From: Erysipelotrichaceae bacterium | GTDB taxonomy: Bacteria > Bacillota_I > Bacilli_A > Erysipelotrichales > Erysipelotrichaceae | DNA: 64,000 nucleotides | Direction: 5' to 3' | NCBI GenBank assembly: GCA_017432005.1 | Contig: JAFRKA010000006.1 | Location: forward strand, 1-64,000 | Shown here: positions 7,035 through 15,989 of the stretch, piece by piece | Position numbering within the stretch: position 1 is the first letter of the stretch | How the letters are laid out: each line of letters opens with the position of its first letter | Notes under the pieces: model-generated | The model's database searches: none | Seen by the model: only the letters and a program-made list of their open reading frames with translations | Told to the model about the DNA's origin: nothing | Program-made: the position numbers and the translations under genes

Positions 7035-7126
7035 TGGCGAAGAAGGAGGGATTTGAACCCTCGCGCCAGACAAGCCGACCTATGGCCTTAGCAGGGCCAC
7101 CTCTTCAACCACTTGAGTACTTCTTC
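7035..7126 (-). tRNA. tRNA-Ser (anticodon GCT)
   Basis: A 92-base class II tRNA with a long variable arm. The acceptor GAAGAAG pairs with CTTCTTC, the anticodon loop CTGCTAA gives GCT, and CCA is encoded. It is first in the minus-strand cluster. Confidence 0.95.
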
Positions 7127-7211
7127 AGCACACGCTTTGCCTGTTGAAATAGCGCTCATTAAATATAACATACTTATTTAAATTTCGCAAGATGTTTGAT
7201 ACTATAAATTT

Positions 7212-7697
7212 ATGAAAATCGCTGATTTTGAGAAAGTCAGTCAGGAACAGTATTCAAGCGATCTGAAGGCTCTTCTGGGCCGGGAAGATGATTCATATCA
7301 GATGGTGAAAATACCTGCCAGAGCTACTTCAGGAAGTGCCGGTTACGATTTCTGTTCGCCGGTAGAAGTACTGTTAAGACCTGGAGAAAGCGTGAAGATT
7401 CCGACAGGGATCAGATGCCGTATCGACGAGGGCTATGTCCTGCAGCTGTATCCGCGTTCATCACTGGGTTTCAAGTATCAGATGGCTCTTCTCAATACAG
7501 TGGGGATCATCGATTCCGATTATTACAACGCTGACAATGAAGGTCATATCATCATCGGGATCGTCAACAGAGGTGAGAAAGATCTGCTGATCAGAAGCGG
7601 CGACCGCTTCGTTCAGGGCATCTTCAGCCACTATTATCTTGCCGATGAAGAAGAAAATCTGAATCAGCGTCACGGCGGGTTCGGTTCTACCGGCTGA
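7212..7697 (+). CDS. dut: dUTP diphosphatase
   Basis: A 161-residue trimeric-type dUTPase that hydrolyses dUTP to dUMP and pyrophosphate, keeping uracil out of DNA and feeding dTMP synthesis. All five family motifs are present: SGSAGYDF, PRSSLG, GIIDSDYYNADNEG, RFVQGIF and the C-terminal Gly-rich RHGGFGSTG that closes over the nucleotide. No Shine-Dalgarno precedes the ATG. TACTAT (7200-7205, with TGA before it as an extended -10) ends six bases upstream, so the mRNA may be leaderless. The stop is one base from tRNA-Arg, so the two may share a transcript. A uracil-DNA glycosylase lies elsewhere in the window (50613-51281). Confidence 0.93.
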   Translation: MKIADFEKVSQEQYSSDLKALLGREDDSYQMVKIPARATSGSAGYDFCSPVEVLLRPGESVKIPTGIRCRIDEGYVLQLYPRSSLGFKYQMALLNTVGIIDSDYYNADNEGHIIIGIVNRGEKDLLIRSGDRFVQGIFSHYYLADEEENLNQRHGGFGSTG

Positions 7698-7698
7698 T

Positions 7699-7775
7699 GT
7701 GCTCATAGCTCAAATGGATAGAGCATTTGATTCCGATTCAAAAGGTTGCGGGTTCAAGTCCTGTTGAGCACGCCA
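7699..7775 (+). tRNA. tRNA-Arg (anticodon CCG)
   Basis: A 77-base cloverleaf. Acceptor GTGCTCA pairs with TGAGCAC, the anticodon loop TTCCGAT gives CCG for the CGG codon, and CCA is encoded. It starts one base after the dut stop codon. Confidence 0.94.
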
Positions 7776-7780
7776 AAAGA

Positions 7781-7810
7781 CAGTAAAGTCCGGAAACGGA
7801 CTTTTTCTGT
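7781..7810 (+). terminator. Terminator of dut / tRNA-Arg
   Basis: AAAGTCCG, a GAAA tetraloop and CGGACTTT (7785-7804), followed by TTCTGTTT. Confidence 0.8.
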
Positions 7811-7831
7811 TTCGGGTTATATAGTAAATTA

Positions 7832-7840
7832 TGATATAAT
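7832..7840 (+). promoter_or_regulatory. Extended -10 promoter of cdaA-cdaR-glmM
   Basis: TGATATAAT is an extended -10, 25 bases before the cdaA start. No -35 consensus is seen. Confidence 0.6.
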
Positions 7841-7865
7841 CATTAGTTGTAAAAAAGGAGGAAGC

Positions 7866-8960
7866 ATGACTGATTATAATATCAATCTGACCATACAAAA
7901 TATCTGGTCGGTATTCAGAGTAGTTATCGATATAGCCATCATGTGGTTCCTGTTTTATTATGCGATCAAAGCGATCAGAAATAATTCCCGGACAGTACAG
8001 ATTTTCAAGGGCATCATTGCCGTTGTCGTCGTAAACGGTCTGGCCAAACTGCTGGGTCTTTCTACGCTGACATATTTTACGGATATCTTCATCAACTGGG
8101 GCCTGCTGGCCTGTATCATCATCTTCCAGCCGGAGATTAGAGGCCTGCTGGAGAAGATAGGCAAGACCAATGCGTTCTCGCGTATCAATTCACTGCTGGC
8201 CAATGAGAAGGAGAGACTCGTCGAACAGCTTTATGATGCAACGATCACGCTGTCTCAGGAAAGAGTCGGTGCTCTGATCTCGATCGAACAGTCTCAGTCA
8301 CTGCAGGATTACATCAAGACCGGTATCTCGGTCAATGCTGAAGTCACCAAAGAACTGCTCTGTTCCATTTTCATGACGACGACGCCGTTGCATGACGGTG
8401 CTGTCATCATCCAGGGCGACAGGGTAGCCTGTGCCAGTGCTTATTTCCCGCCGACCAATGTCAATCTGTCATCGCGTTACGGTGCCAGACACAGAGCGGC
8501 TCTGGGTATCGCCGAAGTATCGGATGCATTGACGATCGTTGTTTCGGAAGAGACCAGTGCTATCTCGATCGCTGAAAACGGCAGGATCTTCTCGGTAGAT
8601 GAGAAGCAGCTCAAGGATTATCTCAGAAGAGTCATCTGTGATGACACGACGACGATCGAGAAGAATTCACGCCGCCGCAATTCTCTGCTTCTGGAAGAAG
8701 AGGAGAATGATTCGCTCATCCGTATAAAAGAGGAACCGGCCAACGAGCGTAAAGGCTTTGGTCTGTTCAGAAAGAAAGAAAATGAAGTACCGGTCGTTGA
8801 TACGGCAAGCGAGCCTGATATGAAGGTCCCTTTCAACAACCGTTTCAAACATTCAAAATCAAGCAGCATCACGGCTTCGAACATCGAAGAGAATGATGAA
8901 CTGATATTCACGATCGAGGACAATCTCGATCAAGGAGGCAGCTATGAGTCAGATCAATAA
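7866..8960 (+). CDS. cdaA: Diadenylate cyclase CdaA
   Basis: A 364-residue membrane enzyme that condenses two ATP into c-di-AMP, the second messenger controlling potassium, osmolyte and cell-wall homeostasis. Three N-terminal membrane spans (about 12-95) precede the DAC domain with LHDGAVII and RHRAALG, the two nucleotide-binding motifs. The ATG at 7866 follows AGGAGG and fits the family N-terminus; longer in-frame sequence upstream overlaps the tRNA. The protein is about 90 residues longer than typical CdaA (about 273), because of a charged, low-complexity C-terminal tail. It overlaps cdaR by 17 bases in the conserved cdaA-cdaR-glmM operon. The matching phosphodiesterase gdpP is at 26305. 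Confidence 0.95.
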   Translation: MTDYNINLTIQNIWSVFRVVIDIAIMWFLFYYAIKAIRNNSRTVQIFKGIIAVVVVNGLAKLLGLSTLTYFTDIFINWGLLACIIIFQPEIRGLLEKIGKTNAFSRINSLLANEKERLVEQLYDATITLSQERVGALISIEQSQSLQDYIKTGISVNAEVTKELLCSIFMTTTPLHDGAVIIQGDRVACASAYFPPTNVNLSSRYGARHRAALGIAEVSDALTIVVSEETSAISIAENGRIFSVDEKQLKDYLRRVICDDTTTIEKNSRRRNSLLLEEEENDSLIRIKEEPANERKGFGLFRKKENEVPVVDTASEPDMKVPFNNRFKHSKSSSITASNIEENDELIFTIEDNLDQGGSYESDQ

Positions 8961-10293
8961 TTCTGAAAAGAAACTTGAGACGGCAAAGAAGATCGCTTCC
9001 AAGACTACCAGCAAACAGCAGTATGAAACAGTAGAAGAGAATATCTTCAAGCTGCTGCGCTGGGTTTCATCACTGATCGACCGCCTGTTCTTCTCAACGA
9101 AGTATTCAGGTCTTTTTGCGCTGCTTCTGGCCTGTCTGGCATATTTTATTGCGACCTACGACGGTTCCAGCAACGTTCTGTCAAGCTCCAAGATCCTGAC
9201 CAACGTATCGATCAATGCCCGTTACAATTCAGAGACCTTTGAACTTTCGGGTCTTCCTCAGGCCTGTGAGATCGTCATCACCGGTGAAGCAGCCAACGTC
9301 AACAACGCTGCCAGCAAGAAAGGCTACTGTCAGGTCGACCTGGAAGGCTACACTGAAGGTACGCATACGATCAAGATGAATGCGGTCGGCTACGGTGATA
9401 ATGTTTCGACGATCGTATCACCAAGCGAGGTCACGATCACACTTAAGAAGAAGACGACCAAGCAGTTTGAACTTTCCTATGATTTCATCAATCAGAATCT
9501 GATGGATTCACGATATATCCTCGGTGAACCGGAGTTTGCCCAGGGCACCAAGATCAACATCCGTGCTTCGCAGGATACGCTCAATTCCATTGCGCTGGTC
9601 AAGGCGCTCATCGACGTCAGCGGTCAGACGGATGATTTTGAAGTAGAAGCACCACTGGTCGCCTATGACCGTAACGGTCAGGCCGTCAGTGCGGAGATCG
9701 TACCTAGTTCGATCACGGCTTCCGTATCCGTATCATCACCGAGCATCGAAGTACCGATCAAGCTGAATCCGATCGGTCAGGTACCGCAGGGCTTGGCTAT
9801 CGATACGGCCCAGATCGTCGATCATCAGACGACGAGGATCTATGCACCGGACAGTGTTTTAAACAACATCAAGGAAGTATATGTCAACTTTGATATGTCG
9901 ACCGTTACCGAAAACGTCGATAAGGAGATCATGCTTCCAGTCACGCTGCCTGCCGGCGTAAGTGCTTCGGATGTCACAGTCGTCAACGTCCGTGTAACGC
10001 TCTCGACGATCGACAGCAGAACGATCGAAGACGTTTCGCTCAATGCGCACAACAACTACAACAACCTGGCTGTTTCAGATATCGATTTTACGACAGTCAA
10101 TGTACAGATATCCGGTTCGACCAACAATATCAACGATGTTGAATCCGAAGACATCGAAGTTTACTTCGAAATGCCGGAAGAACCGGGTACATACGATCTG
10201 CCGCTCTTTGTCGAGATAAAGGATCATCCTTATGTTTCGACCGAGCTGGAGAAACCAAGCGTCAGAATAACTACAGTGGAGGCTAATCAGTAA
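8944..10293 (+). CDS. cdaR: CdaA regulator CdaR (YbbR-domain protein)
   Basis: A 449-residue membrane protein. A span at about 56-74 (GLFALLLACLAYFIATY) anchors an extracytoplasmic chain of four YbbR-type beta repeats, recognised by recurring V-x-I-x-G...V...V-L patterns such as CEIVITGEA and VNVQISGST. YbbR proteins bind CdaA and modulate c-di-AMP output. CAAGGAGG precedes the ATG, and the gene overlaps the end of cdaA, implying coupled translation. The length is similar to B. subtilis CdaR (about 480). Confidence 0.9.
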   Translation: MSQINNSEKKLETAKKIASKTTSKQQYETVEENIFKLLRWVSSLIDRLFFSTKYSGLFALLLACLAYFIATYDGSSNVLSSSKILTNVSINARYNSETFELSGLPQACEIVITGEAANVNNAASKKGYCQVDLEGYTEGTHTIKMNAVGYGDNVSTIVSPSEVTITLKKKTTKQFELSYDFINQNLMDSRYILGEPEFAQGTKINIRASQDTLNSIALVKALIDVSGQTDDFEVEAPLVAYDRNGQAVSAEIVPSSITASVSVSSPSIEVPIKLNPIGQVPQGLAIDTAQIVDHQTTRIYAPDSVLNNIKEVYVNFDMSTVTENVDKEIMLPVTLPAGVSASDVTVVNVRVTLSTIDSRTIEDVSLNAHNNYNNLAVSDIDFTTVNVQISGSTNNINDVESEDIEVYFEMPEEPGTYDLPLFVEIKDHPYVSTELEKPSVRITTVEANQ

Positions 10294-10295
10294 TT

Positions 10296-11618
10296 ATGGG
10301 AAGATATTTCGGAACAGACGGTATCCGCGGCAAGGCGGGTGTTACACTTACCGATGAAACGGTATATAAAGTAGGAAAATTCGTCGGAAATTATTATAAG
10401 GATGCGAAGATCGTCATCGGTATGGATACCAGACTTTCATCCAAGGATTTTGAACAGGATCTGTGCAGGGGCATGAAGGAATCAGGCGCAGAAGTATATC
10501 TGCTCGGTTACTGCTCGACCCCGTGTCTGGCTTATATCACGATGGCTGACAAGTTCTCCTGCGGCGTCATGATCTCGGCATCACACAATCCGTATACCGA
10601 TAACGGCATCAAGATCTTTGCGAATGACGGATTCAAGATCAAGGATGACATCGAATCACTGATCGAAGATTACATCGACGATCCTACTGGTATCGAAGAG
10701 AAAGAGGGCGGAAAGATCATCGATTACAAGGAAGCTATCAGGGAATATCAGAACTGGCTCTTACAGAGATATCCGCTGGATATGAAAGGCATGAAGGTCT
10801 GTGTCGACCTGTGCAACGGATCCAACTGTTATACAGCCAAGGATGTACTGAATAAGATCAATGGTAAATTCGAATATATCAATGATGCACCGGACGGCAC
10901 CAATATCAACAACAACTGCGGTTCCACTCATCTGGGGATGCTGCAGGAAAAGGTGAAGAACGGTGACTACAGTACGGGCTTTGCCTTCGACGGCGATGCG
11001 GACAGGGTCCTCTTCGTTGATGAAGACGGTGAAGTCGTCGACGGCGACAAGATCATGTATATGCTCTCGAAATATCTGAAGGAAAAAGGTCTGCTGAACA
11101 AGGACACGCTGGTCACTACTGTCATGTCCAACATCGGCTTATACAAAGCGCTGGAAAAGGAAGGCATTGCTTCCGATATCACTCCGGTCGGAGACAAGAA
11201 CGTCTGCGATTCGATCGTAAAGAACGGTTTCGTGATCGGTGGTGAACAGTCAGGCCATATCATCTATGCGAATGACTGTTTCTTCGGTGACGGACTCAAA
11301 ACGGCACTGCTGGTCATGGAAGCTCTGTCACACTACAACATCTCATTAAAAGAAAGCGTCAAGGATATCAAGATCTATCCGCAGCTGCTGGTAAATGAGA
11401 CCGTCAAAGACAAGAATATCGTCCTCAACGATGAGACGATCATGAAGAAGATCGAGGAAGTCGCTGAGAGACTGGGAAACAATGGAAGGATACTCGTGAG
11501 ACCTTCAGGCACCGAACCGCTGATCAGAGTCATGGTCGAAGCGGAGAATGATGAACTGTGCCACGATTGTGTATATGAAGTTATCGATCTGATCAAAGAA
11601 AGGGGTTATGCTGCATAA
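10296..11618 (+). CDS. glmM: Phosphoglucosamine mutase
   Basis: A 440-residue enzyme converting glucosamine-6-phosphate to glucosamine-1-phosphate for UDP-GlcNAc and peptidoglycan synthesis. Motifs are complete: FGTDGIRG at the N-terminus, the phosphoserine loop SASHNPYTDNG, the metal loop DGDADR and the phosphate-binding RPSGTEPLIRVM. The start lies two bases after cdaR, with GGAGG inside the cdaR end. GlmM is known to bind and inhibit CdaA, so the operon links wall precursor flux to c-di-AMP. The stop codon lies inside a hairpin. Confidence 0.96.
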   Translation: MGRYFGTDGIRGKAGVTLTDETVYKVGKFVGNYYKDAKIVIGMDTRLSSKDFEQDLCRGMKESGAEVYLLGYCSTPCLAYITMADKFSCGVMISASHNPYTDNGIKIFANDGFKIKDDIESLIEDYIDDPTGIEEKEGGKIIDYKEAIREYQNWLLQRYPLDMKGMKVCVDLCNGSNCYTAKDVLNKINGKFEYINDAPDGTNINNNCGSTHLGMLQEKVKNGDYSTGFAFDGDADRVLFVDEDGEVVDGDKIMYMLSKYLKEKGLLNKDTLVTTVMSNIGLYKALEKEGIASDITPVGDKNVCDSIVKNGFVIGGEQSGHIIYANDCFFGDGLKTALLVMEALSHYNISLKESVKDIKIYPQLLVNETVKDKNIVLNDETIMKKIEEVAERLGNNGRILVRPSGTEPLIRVMVEAENDELCHDCVYEVIDLIKERGYAA

Positions 11619-11625
11619 CCCTTTC
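11598..11625 (+). terminator. Hairpin at the end of glmM
   Basis: GAAAGGGGTTATG pairs with CATAACCCTTTC with one bulged G around a three-base loop. The tail (TGTTATAC) is only weakly T-rich and merges with the next gene's -10, so termination may be partial. Confidence 0.5.
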
Positions 11626-11642
11626 TGTTATACAATTGAGTT

Positions 11643-12296
11643 ATGAAAAAGATAATCAATATTGTTGAAGATGAAAAGGATCTCAATGAACTGGTGAAGT
11701 CCTATCTTGAAAAAGAAGGCTATATCGTCAATTCTTTTCTGACCTTCGATTCAGCTTATTCGCATATAGATGACTACTGTGATCTTTGGATCCTGGATAT
11801 CATGCTGGATGACAAATCCGGCTTCGATCTGATCGAGATCATCAAGAACCGGAATGCCAATACACCGGTCGTTTTCATGTCGGCTAGAGACAAGGAATTC
11901 GATCGCATCATCGGCCTTGAAAAGGGCTCTGATGACTATATCACGAAGCCGTTCTCGCCGAAAGAACTCGTATTGCGTGTAAATAACATCATGCGCCGAG
12001 TCTATAAGGAAGATGATCGCATCGAGATCAACGGCTATGAGATCGATGAGAATCAGCGTTCAGTCTTCAAAGGTCAGGAACAGATCGATCTGACGACCAA
12101 GGAGTTCGATCTGCTGATGCTGTTCGTCAAGAACAGAGGTACGGCTTTTTTAAGAGAACAGATCCTGGAAAAGGTCTGGGATGAGAATTATTACGGTTCT
12201 GACCGGGTCGTTGATGATACTTTGCGCAGGCTCAGAAAGAAGATGCCTGATATGAATATTCAGACGATCTACGGATTCGGTTACAGACTCGGATGA
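11643..12296 (+). CDS. OmpR-family response regulator
   Basis: A 217-residue two-component regulator. The receiver domain (about 1-120) has the acidic pair E9/D10, the phospho-acceptor D52 (LWILDIM), T/S at 80 and K102 (TKPF). A winged-helix DNA-binding domain follows (about 125-217, with VVDDTLRRLRKK as recognition helix). TACAAT at 11631-11636 ends six bases before the ATG and no Shine-Dalgarno is present, suggesting a leaderless transcript. The stop overlaps the partner kinase start (ATGA). Its target genes are unknown; the cell-wall genes downstream are plausible. Confidence 0.9.
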   Translation: MKKIINIVEDEKDLNELVKSYLEKEGYIVNSFLTFDSAYSHIDDYCDLWILDIMLDDKSGFDLIEIIKNRNANTPVVFMSARDKEFDRIIGLEKGSDDYITKPFSPKELVLRVNNIMRRVYKEDDRIEINGYEIDENQRSVFKGQEQIDLTTKEFDLLMLFVKNRGTAFLREQILEKVWDENYYGSDRVVDDTLRRLRKKMPDMNIQTIYGFGYRLG

Positions 12297-13636
12297 AAAG
12301 GATCAAGATCTGGCTCAGCAATTTTACCCTTATACAGCAGTTTTTGACGATTGTTATTTTTACCGTCGCTTTCCTGCTGTTTTTTATGTTCTCCTATCTC
12401 AACCGTAACATCGACTCTTTCGTCAACTCCCAGATGTATGTCTTCATGCACAGGGCGCAGAGAGAGTATCTCGAGACCAGGACGATCGATAATGAGTCGA
12501 ATGTCCTGCTGTTTGTTTACAGTGTTGAATCCGGCCGTTATCTCAATACGATCCCGAATGAATATAAGGGCCTCATCAGTAATATCGATCCTGATCCGGA
12601 AGGAGGTTCGATCGATTCCAGTTTCGTCTACGGTAACAACTCGATCGTCTATTCGATTATCTCTTTTGACAATGATTACCGGCTGATCGCCATCGTCAAG
12701 AACAATTTTCGTGAGGAGTTCCGTGATGCATTGTCCAACAGTGTCATCAACGTCATGTTTTATGTACTGATCGGCATGATCGCTTTGATCATGCTATGGA
12801 TCATGTCACTGATCAGACCGCTGGATGCGATCATCAGCTATATCAACAGGATCAAGGCCGGAGAGAAGGCGACCCTCAATCTCAACCGCTATGATGAGAT
12901 AGGCAAGGTGGGCGAGGCTCTGGTAAGCATGAACAGAGAACTTTCAGAGCAGCAGCACATCCGCGATGAGATGATCCAGAATATCTCTCATGATCTAAAG
13001 ACACCTATCGCTACGATCAAGTCTTATTCGGAATCGATCAAGGACGGCATCTATCCTTACGATACCCTGGAAAAAAGCGTTGATGTCATCATCGAAAATG
13101 CCGATCGTCTGGAGAAAAAGGTCTATTCTCTGATCACCTACAACAAGATGGGTTATCTTGTCGATTCAGGGGACAATATCCTGAACCTGGAGATGGCTCC
13201 GATCATTCAGAAGGCCATCCTGGCTGCTTCCGTGATCAGAAACGATGTCAAGATCGAGACGGATCTTGATGAGAAGGTCTACTTCCATGGTGATGAAGAA
13301 CCATGGAGAGTCGTTATCGAGAATCTGCTGGATAACGCTTTAAGATATGCCCACAGCCGCATAAGCATCAACCTCAAGGACAATCTGCTGGAGATCTTCA
13401 ATGACGGCGAAGCGATCGAAAAAGACAGGCTCGATAAACTGTTCAAACCTTATGAGAAGGGCAATAAAGGCAAGTTTGGTCTAGGTCTTTCGATCGTCAA
13501 GAAAGTTACGGAGACCTACGGATATACTGTTACCGGTGAGAATATGAATGACGGTGTCATCTTCCGTATCTATACATCAAAGAAGATGAAGAAGGTCTCA
13601 AAGAAGAAGAATAAAAAGAGTATAATTGAGACATGA
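12293..13636 (+). CDS. Sensor histidine kinase
   Basis: A 447-residue membrane kinase that should phosphorylate the regulator encoded just upstream. Two spans (about 14-37 and 150-172) flank a roughly 110-residue extracytoplasmic sensor. They are followed by a HAMP linker, a dimerisation domain with H233 (NISHDLKTP) and an ATPase domain with N box ENLLDNALRYA, G1 NDGEAI and G2 GLGLSIVKK. The C-terminus is strikingly Lys-rich (KKMKKVSKKKNKK). It overlaps the regulator by four bases and the next gene by four bases. The signal is unknown. Confidence 0.9.
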   Translation: MKRIKIWLSNFTLIQQFLTIVIFTVAFLLFFMFSYLNRNIDSFVNSQMYVFMHRAQREYLETRTIDNESNVLLFVYSVESGRYLNTIPNEYKGLISNIDPDPEGGSIDSSFVYGNNSIVYSIISFDNDYRLIAIVKNNFREEFRDALSNSVINVMFYVLIGMIALIMLWIMSLIRPLDAIISYINRIKAGEKATLNLNRYDEIGKVGEALVSMNRELSEQQHIRDEMIQNISHDLKTPIATIKSYSESIKDGIYPYDTLEKSVDVIIENADRLEKKVYSLITYNKMGYLVDSGDNILNLEMAPIIQKAILAASVIRNDVKIETDLDEKVYFHGDEEPWRVVIENLLDNALRYAHSRISINLKDNLLEIFNDGEAIEKDRLDKLFKPYEKGNKGKFGLGLSIVKKVTETYGYTVTGENMNDGVIFRIYTSKKMKKVSKKKNKKSIIET

Positions 13637-14391
13637 GTTTCATAACAGTACAGGACATAAAACTCCACTATGAAAAATATGGCAGAAAAGGAAAGACTGT
13701 CGTACTGCTTCACGGATGGGGACAGAATACAGAAATGATGGCTTTTATCGGAGAATTCCTGAAAAGTCATTTTATTGTCTACAATATCGATCTTCCGGGT
13801 TTCGGTCAGTCTGAAGAACCGCCTGTTGCCTGGGATGCCAATGATTACTGCGAGCTGCTTCATGATTTTCTTTTGAAGAAGAAGGCTGCCGATCAGCCAA
13901 TCTTCATCGCTCATTCTTTCGGCTGCCGTATCGCTCTTCGCTATGCGTATAAATACGGAGCCTGGAAGATGGTGCTTACCGGGGCAGCTGGTATCAGAGA
14001 CAAGCGCGGTATCGATTACTATGCAAAGGTTTATTCCTATAAACTGGGCAAGAAGATCATGAGCATCAGACCTTTGCAGAAATACAAAGAGGAAATGATG
14101 AAGAACGCCGGGTCTGAGGATTACCGCAATTCATCAGGAGTGATGCGTGAGACGTTTGTGAAAGTCGTCAATGAGGATCTTAAGGATATCCTTAAGGATA
14201 TAGATTGCGAGACACTGCTGGTCTTCGGTGAGAAGGATGAGGCCACACCTCTGGAAAAGGGGAAGATGATGGAAAAGCTCATGCCTGATGCGACGCTGGT
14301 CGTCTTTGAGAATGATGACCATTATGCATATATCAATGAAGCTCAGCGGTTCAACATGGTGCTGGATGCATTTTTGAGGAGTGACTACTGA
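13633..14391 (+). CDS. Alpha/beta hydrolase
   Basis: A 252-residue soluble alpha/beta-hydrolase. The oxyanion segment is VLLHGWGQ, the nucleophile S95 lies in AHSFG, an acid is in FGEKDEATP and the histidine in DDHYAY. The substrate cannot be told from sequence. The ATG overlaps the kinase stop (ATGA), and TATAAT at 13621-13626 also ends six bases before it. It lies between the two-component system and the membrane MurF gene, with one-base overlap to the latter, so a cell-envelope role is possible but not shown. Confidence 0.8.
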   Translation: MSFITVQDIKLHYEKYGRKGKTVVLLHGWGQNTEMMAFIGEFLKSHFIVYNIDLPGFGQSEEPPVAWDANDYCELLHDFLLKKKAADQPIFIAHSFGCRIALRYAYKYGAWKMVLTGAAGIRDKRGIDYYAKVYSYKLGKKIMSIRPLQKYKEEMMKNAGSEDYRNSSGVMRETFVKVVNEDLKDILKDIDCETLLVFGEKDEATPLEKGKMMEKLMPDATLVVFENDDHYAYINEAQRFNMVLDAFLRSDY

Positions 14392-15968
14392 TGATCAACA
14401 AGATTTCGCTTTTTGTCATACTTTTTATCTATATGAGCATTTTCCTTTCGCTCAGTTTTGTTTACTGCAAACATGCCCTGCAGATGTTTCAGCAGAACCG
14501 CTATGAACTATACCGTTATTCCAAATGGCTGTTCAGCAAGAACAACATCAAGGTCACGCCCGGTCTGATCTATGCGATCATCGTTCTGACTGTCTCCACG
14601 CTGTTCAAGAAGAGCCTGATGGCGATTATGACGATCACGCTGGTCTTTACGATCTGGCTGCTTTACAAAGAGAACGGCAAAGTATACATCAAGGATCTGG
14701 TTTTGACCAACAGAGTCAAAAGACAGATCTTTGTGATGGTCTTGCTGATGCTGGGATTCACCTATGCCTCAACGGTCATCTTCCCGCCGGAGATCACCGG
14801 CATCTTCAGCATCATCATGCCTTATCTGATGATCTATCCGATGGCTGTCATCACGCTGCCTTTTGAGAATATGATCAAGAAGCATTATGAGAACGAAGCA
14901 AGACAGATCATTGCCGATATGCCTTCACTGATCAAGATCGGTATCACGGGATCCTATGGCAAGACTTCTACAAAGAATATCGTTACCGATATCATCTCTG
15001 AGAATCTGTTCACGCTGATGACGCCGGCTTCCTACAATACGCCTATGGGCATCACCAGGACGATCAGGGAACAGCTCAAACCGATCCATGAGGTCTTTGT
15101 CTGTGAAATGGGTGCCGACAAAGTCGGTGACATCTCTTATCTGATGGATTTCGTGAAACCGCAGTACGGTGTAGTCACTTCTATCGGTCCTCAGCATCTC
15201 AATACGTTCCATTCACTGGAAAACATCATCGTGGAAAAGATGAAAGAGATCGAGATGCTTCCGGAAGACGGTGTCGGTTTCATAAACCTCGACAACGAAT
15301 ATATCGCTGACTATCAGATCATGAATACCTGCAAAGTCGTCAGTGTAGGTATCGATAATAAGAAGGCTGACTATGTAGCGAGAAATATAAAATACTCCAA
15401 GGATGGATCACAGTTCGAAGTGACGATCAACCGCAGGAAGTATGCTTTCTCGACTTCCTTGCTGGGCAAGCACAATATCACGAATATCCTGATCGGTATC
15501 GCTCTTGGTATCGAGCTGGGTATCGGTATAAAAGATATCGTGAAGAATGTAAAGAAGATCAGACAGGTCGAACACCGTCTTGAAGTTAAGAAGATCAACG
15601 GTTTCACCTTTATTGATGATGCCTTCAATTCCAATCCGGTCGGTTCAAAGATGGCTCTTGATGTACTGGCGATGATGCCGGAAAAACGAGTGATCGTGAC
15701 CCCGGGAATGATCGATCTGGGGGCTGAAGAAGCCAGGATCAACAAAGAATTCGGTGCCTATATGAAAGGCAAGGCGGATCACGTCGTACTGGTCGGTGAG
15801 AAGCAGACCAGAGCTATCTATGAAGGTCTCAAAGAAAAGAAATATCCTGAAAAACAGATCACGGTCTGTGCAAATGTCAGGGAAGCTTTCGACTATGTTT
15901 ATGGGCATTTTTCAAGCAGGGATACGATCCTGCTGGAAAACGATCTTCCTGATGCTTTCAATGTGTAA
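14391..15968 (+). CDS. murF: Membrane-anchored MurF-type Mur ligase
   Basis: A 525-residue protein. Four to five hydrophobic spans fill the first ~155 residues, followed by a complete Mur ligase: P-loop GITGSYGKTSTKN at about 183, the MurF-like EMGA segment, the HNITNIL helix and the C-terminal domain with DDAFNSNP and the ADHVVLVG strand. MurF adds D-Ala-D-Ala to UDP-MurNAc-tripeptide. The next gene is ddl, which makes that dipeptide, supporting the assignment. Ordinary MurF is about 450 residues and soluble; the fused membrane region is unusual and would hold the enzyme at the membrane. GGAG before the ATG serves as ribosome site. Confidence 0.85.
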   Translation: MINKISLFVILFIYMSIFLSLSFVYCKHALQMFQQNRYELYRYSKWLFSKNNIKVTPGLIYAIIVLTVSTLFKKSLMAIMTITLVFTIWLLYKENGKVYIKDLVLTNRVKRQIFVMVLLMLGFTYASTVIFPPEITGIFSIIMPYLMIYPMAVITLPFENMIKKHYENEARQIIADMPSLIKIGITGSYGKTSTKNIVTDIISENLFTLMTPASYNTPMGITRTIREQLKPIHEVFVCEMGADKVGDISYLMDFVKPQYGVVTSIGPQHLNTFHSLENIIVEKMKEIEMLPEDGVGFINLDNEYIADYQIMNTCKVVSVGIDNKKADYVARNIKYSKDGSQFEVTINRRKYAFSTSLLGKHNITNILIGIALGIELGIGIKDIVKNVKKIRQVEHRLEVKKINGFTFIDDAFNSNPVGSKMALDVLAMMPEKRVIVTPGMIDLGAEEARINKEFGAYMKGKADHVVLVGEKQTRAIYEGLKEKKYPEKQITVCANVREAFDYVYGHFSSRDTILLENDLPDAFNV

Positions 15969-15989
15969 AAATGTTAGAATGGTGATGTT

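Noticed and set aside
13621..13632. Independent promoter for the alpha/beta hydrolase as certain
   Set aside because: The -10-like box fits, but the gene also overlaps the kinase stop by ATGA, so coupled translation is equally likely; it is listed only as one case of the pattern.
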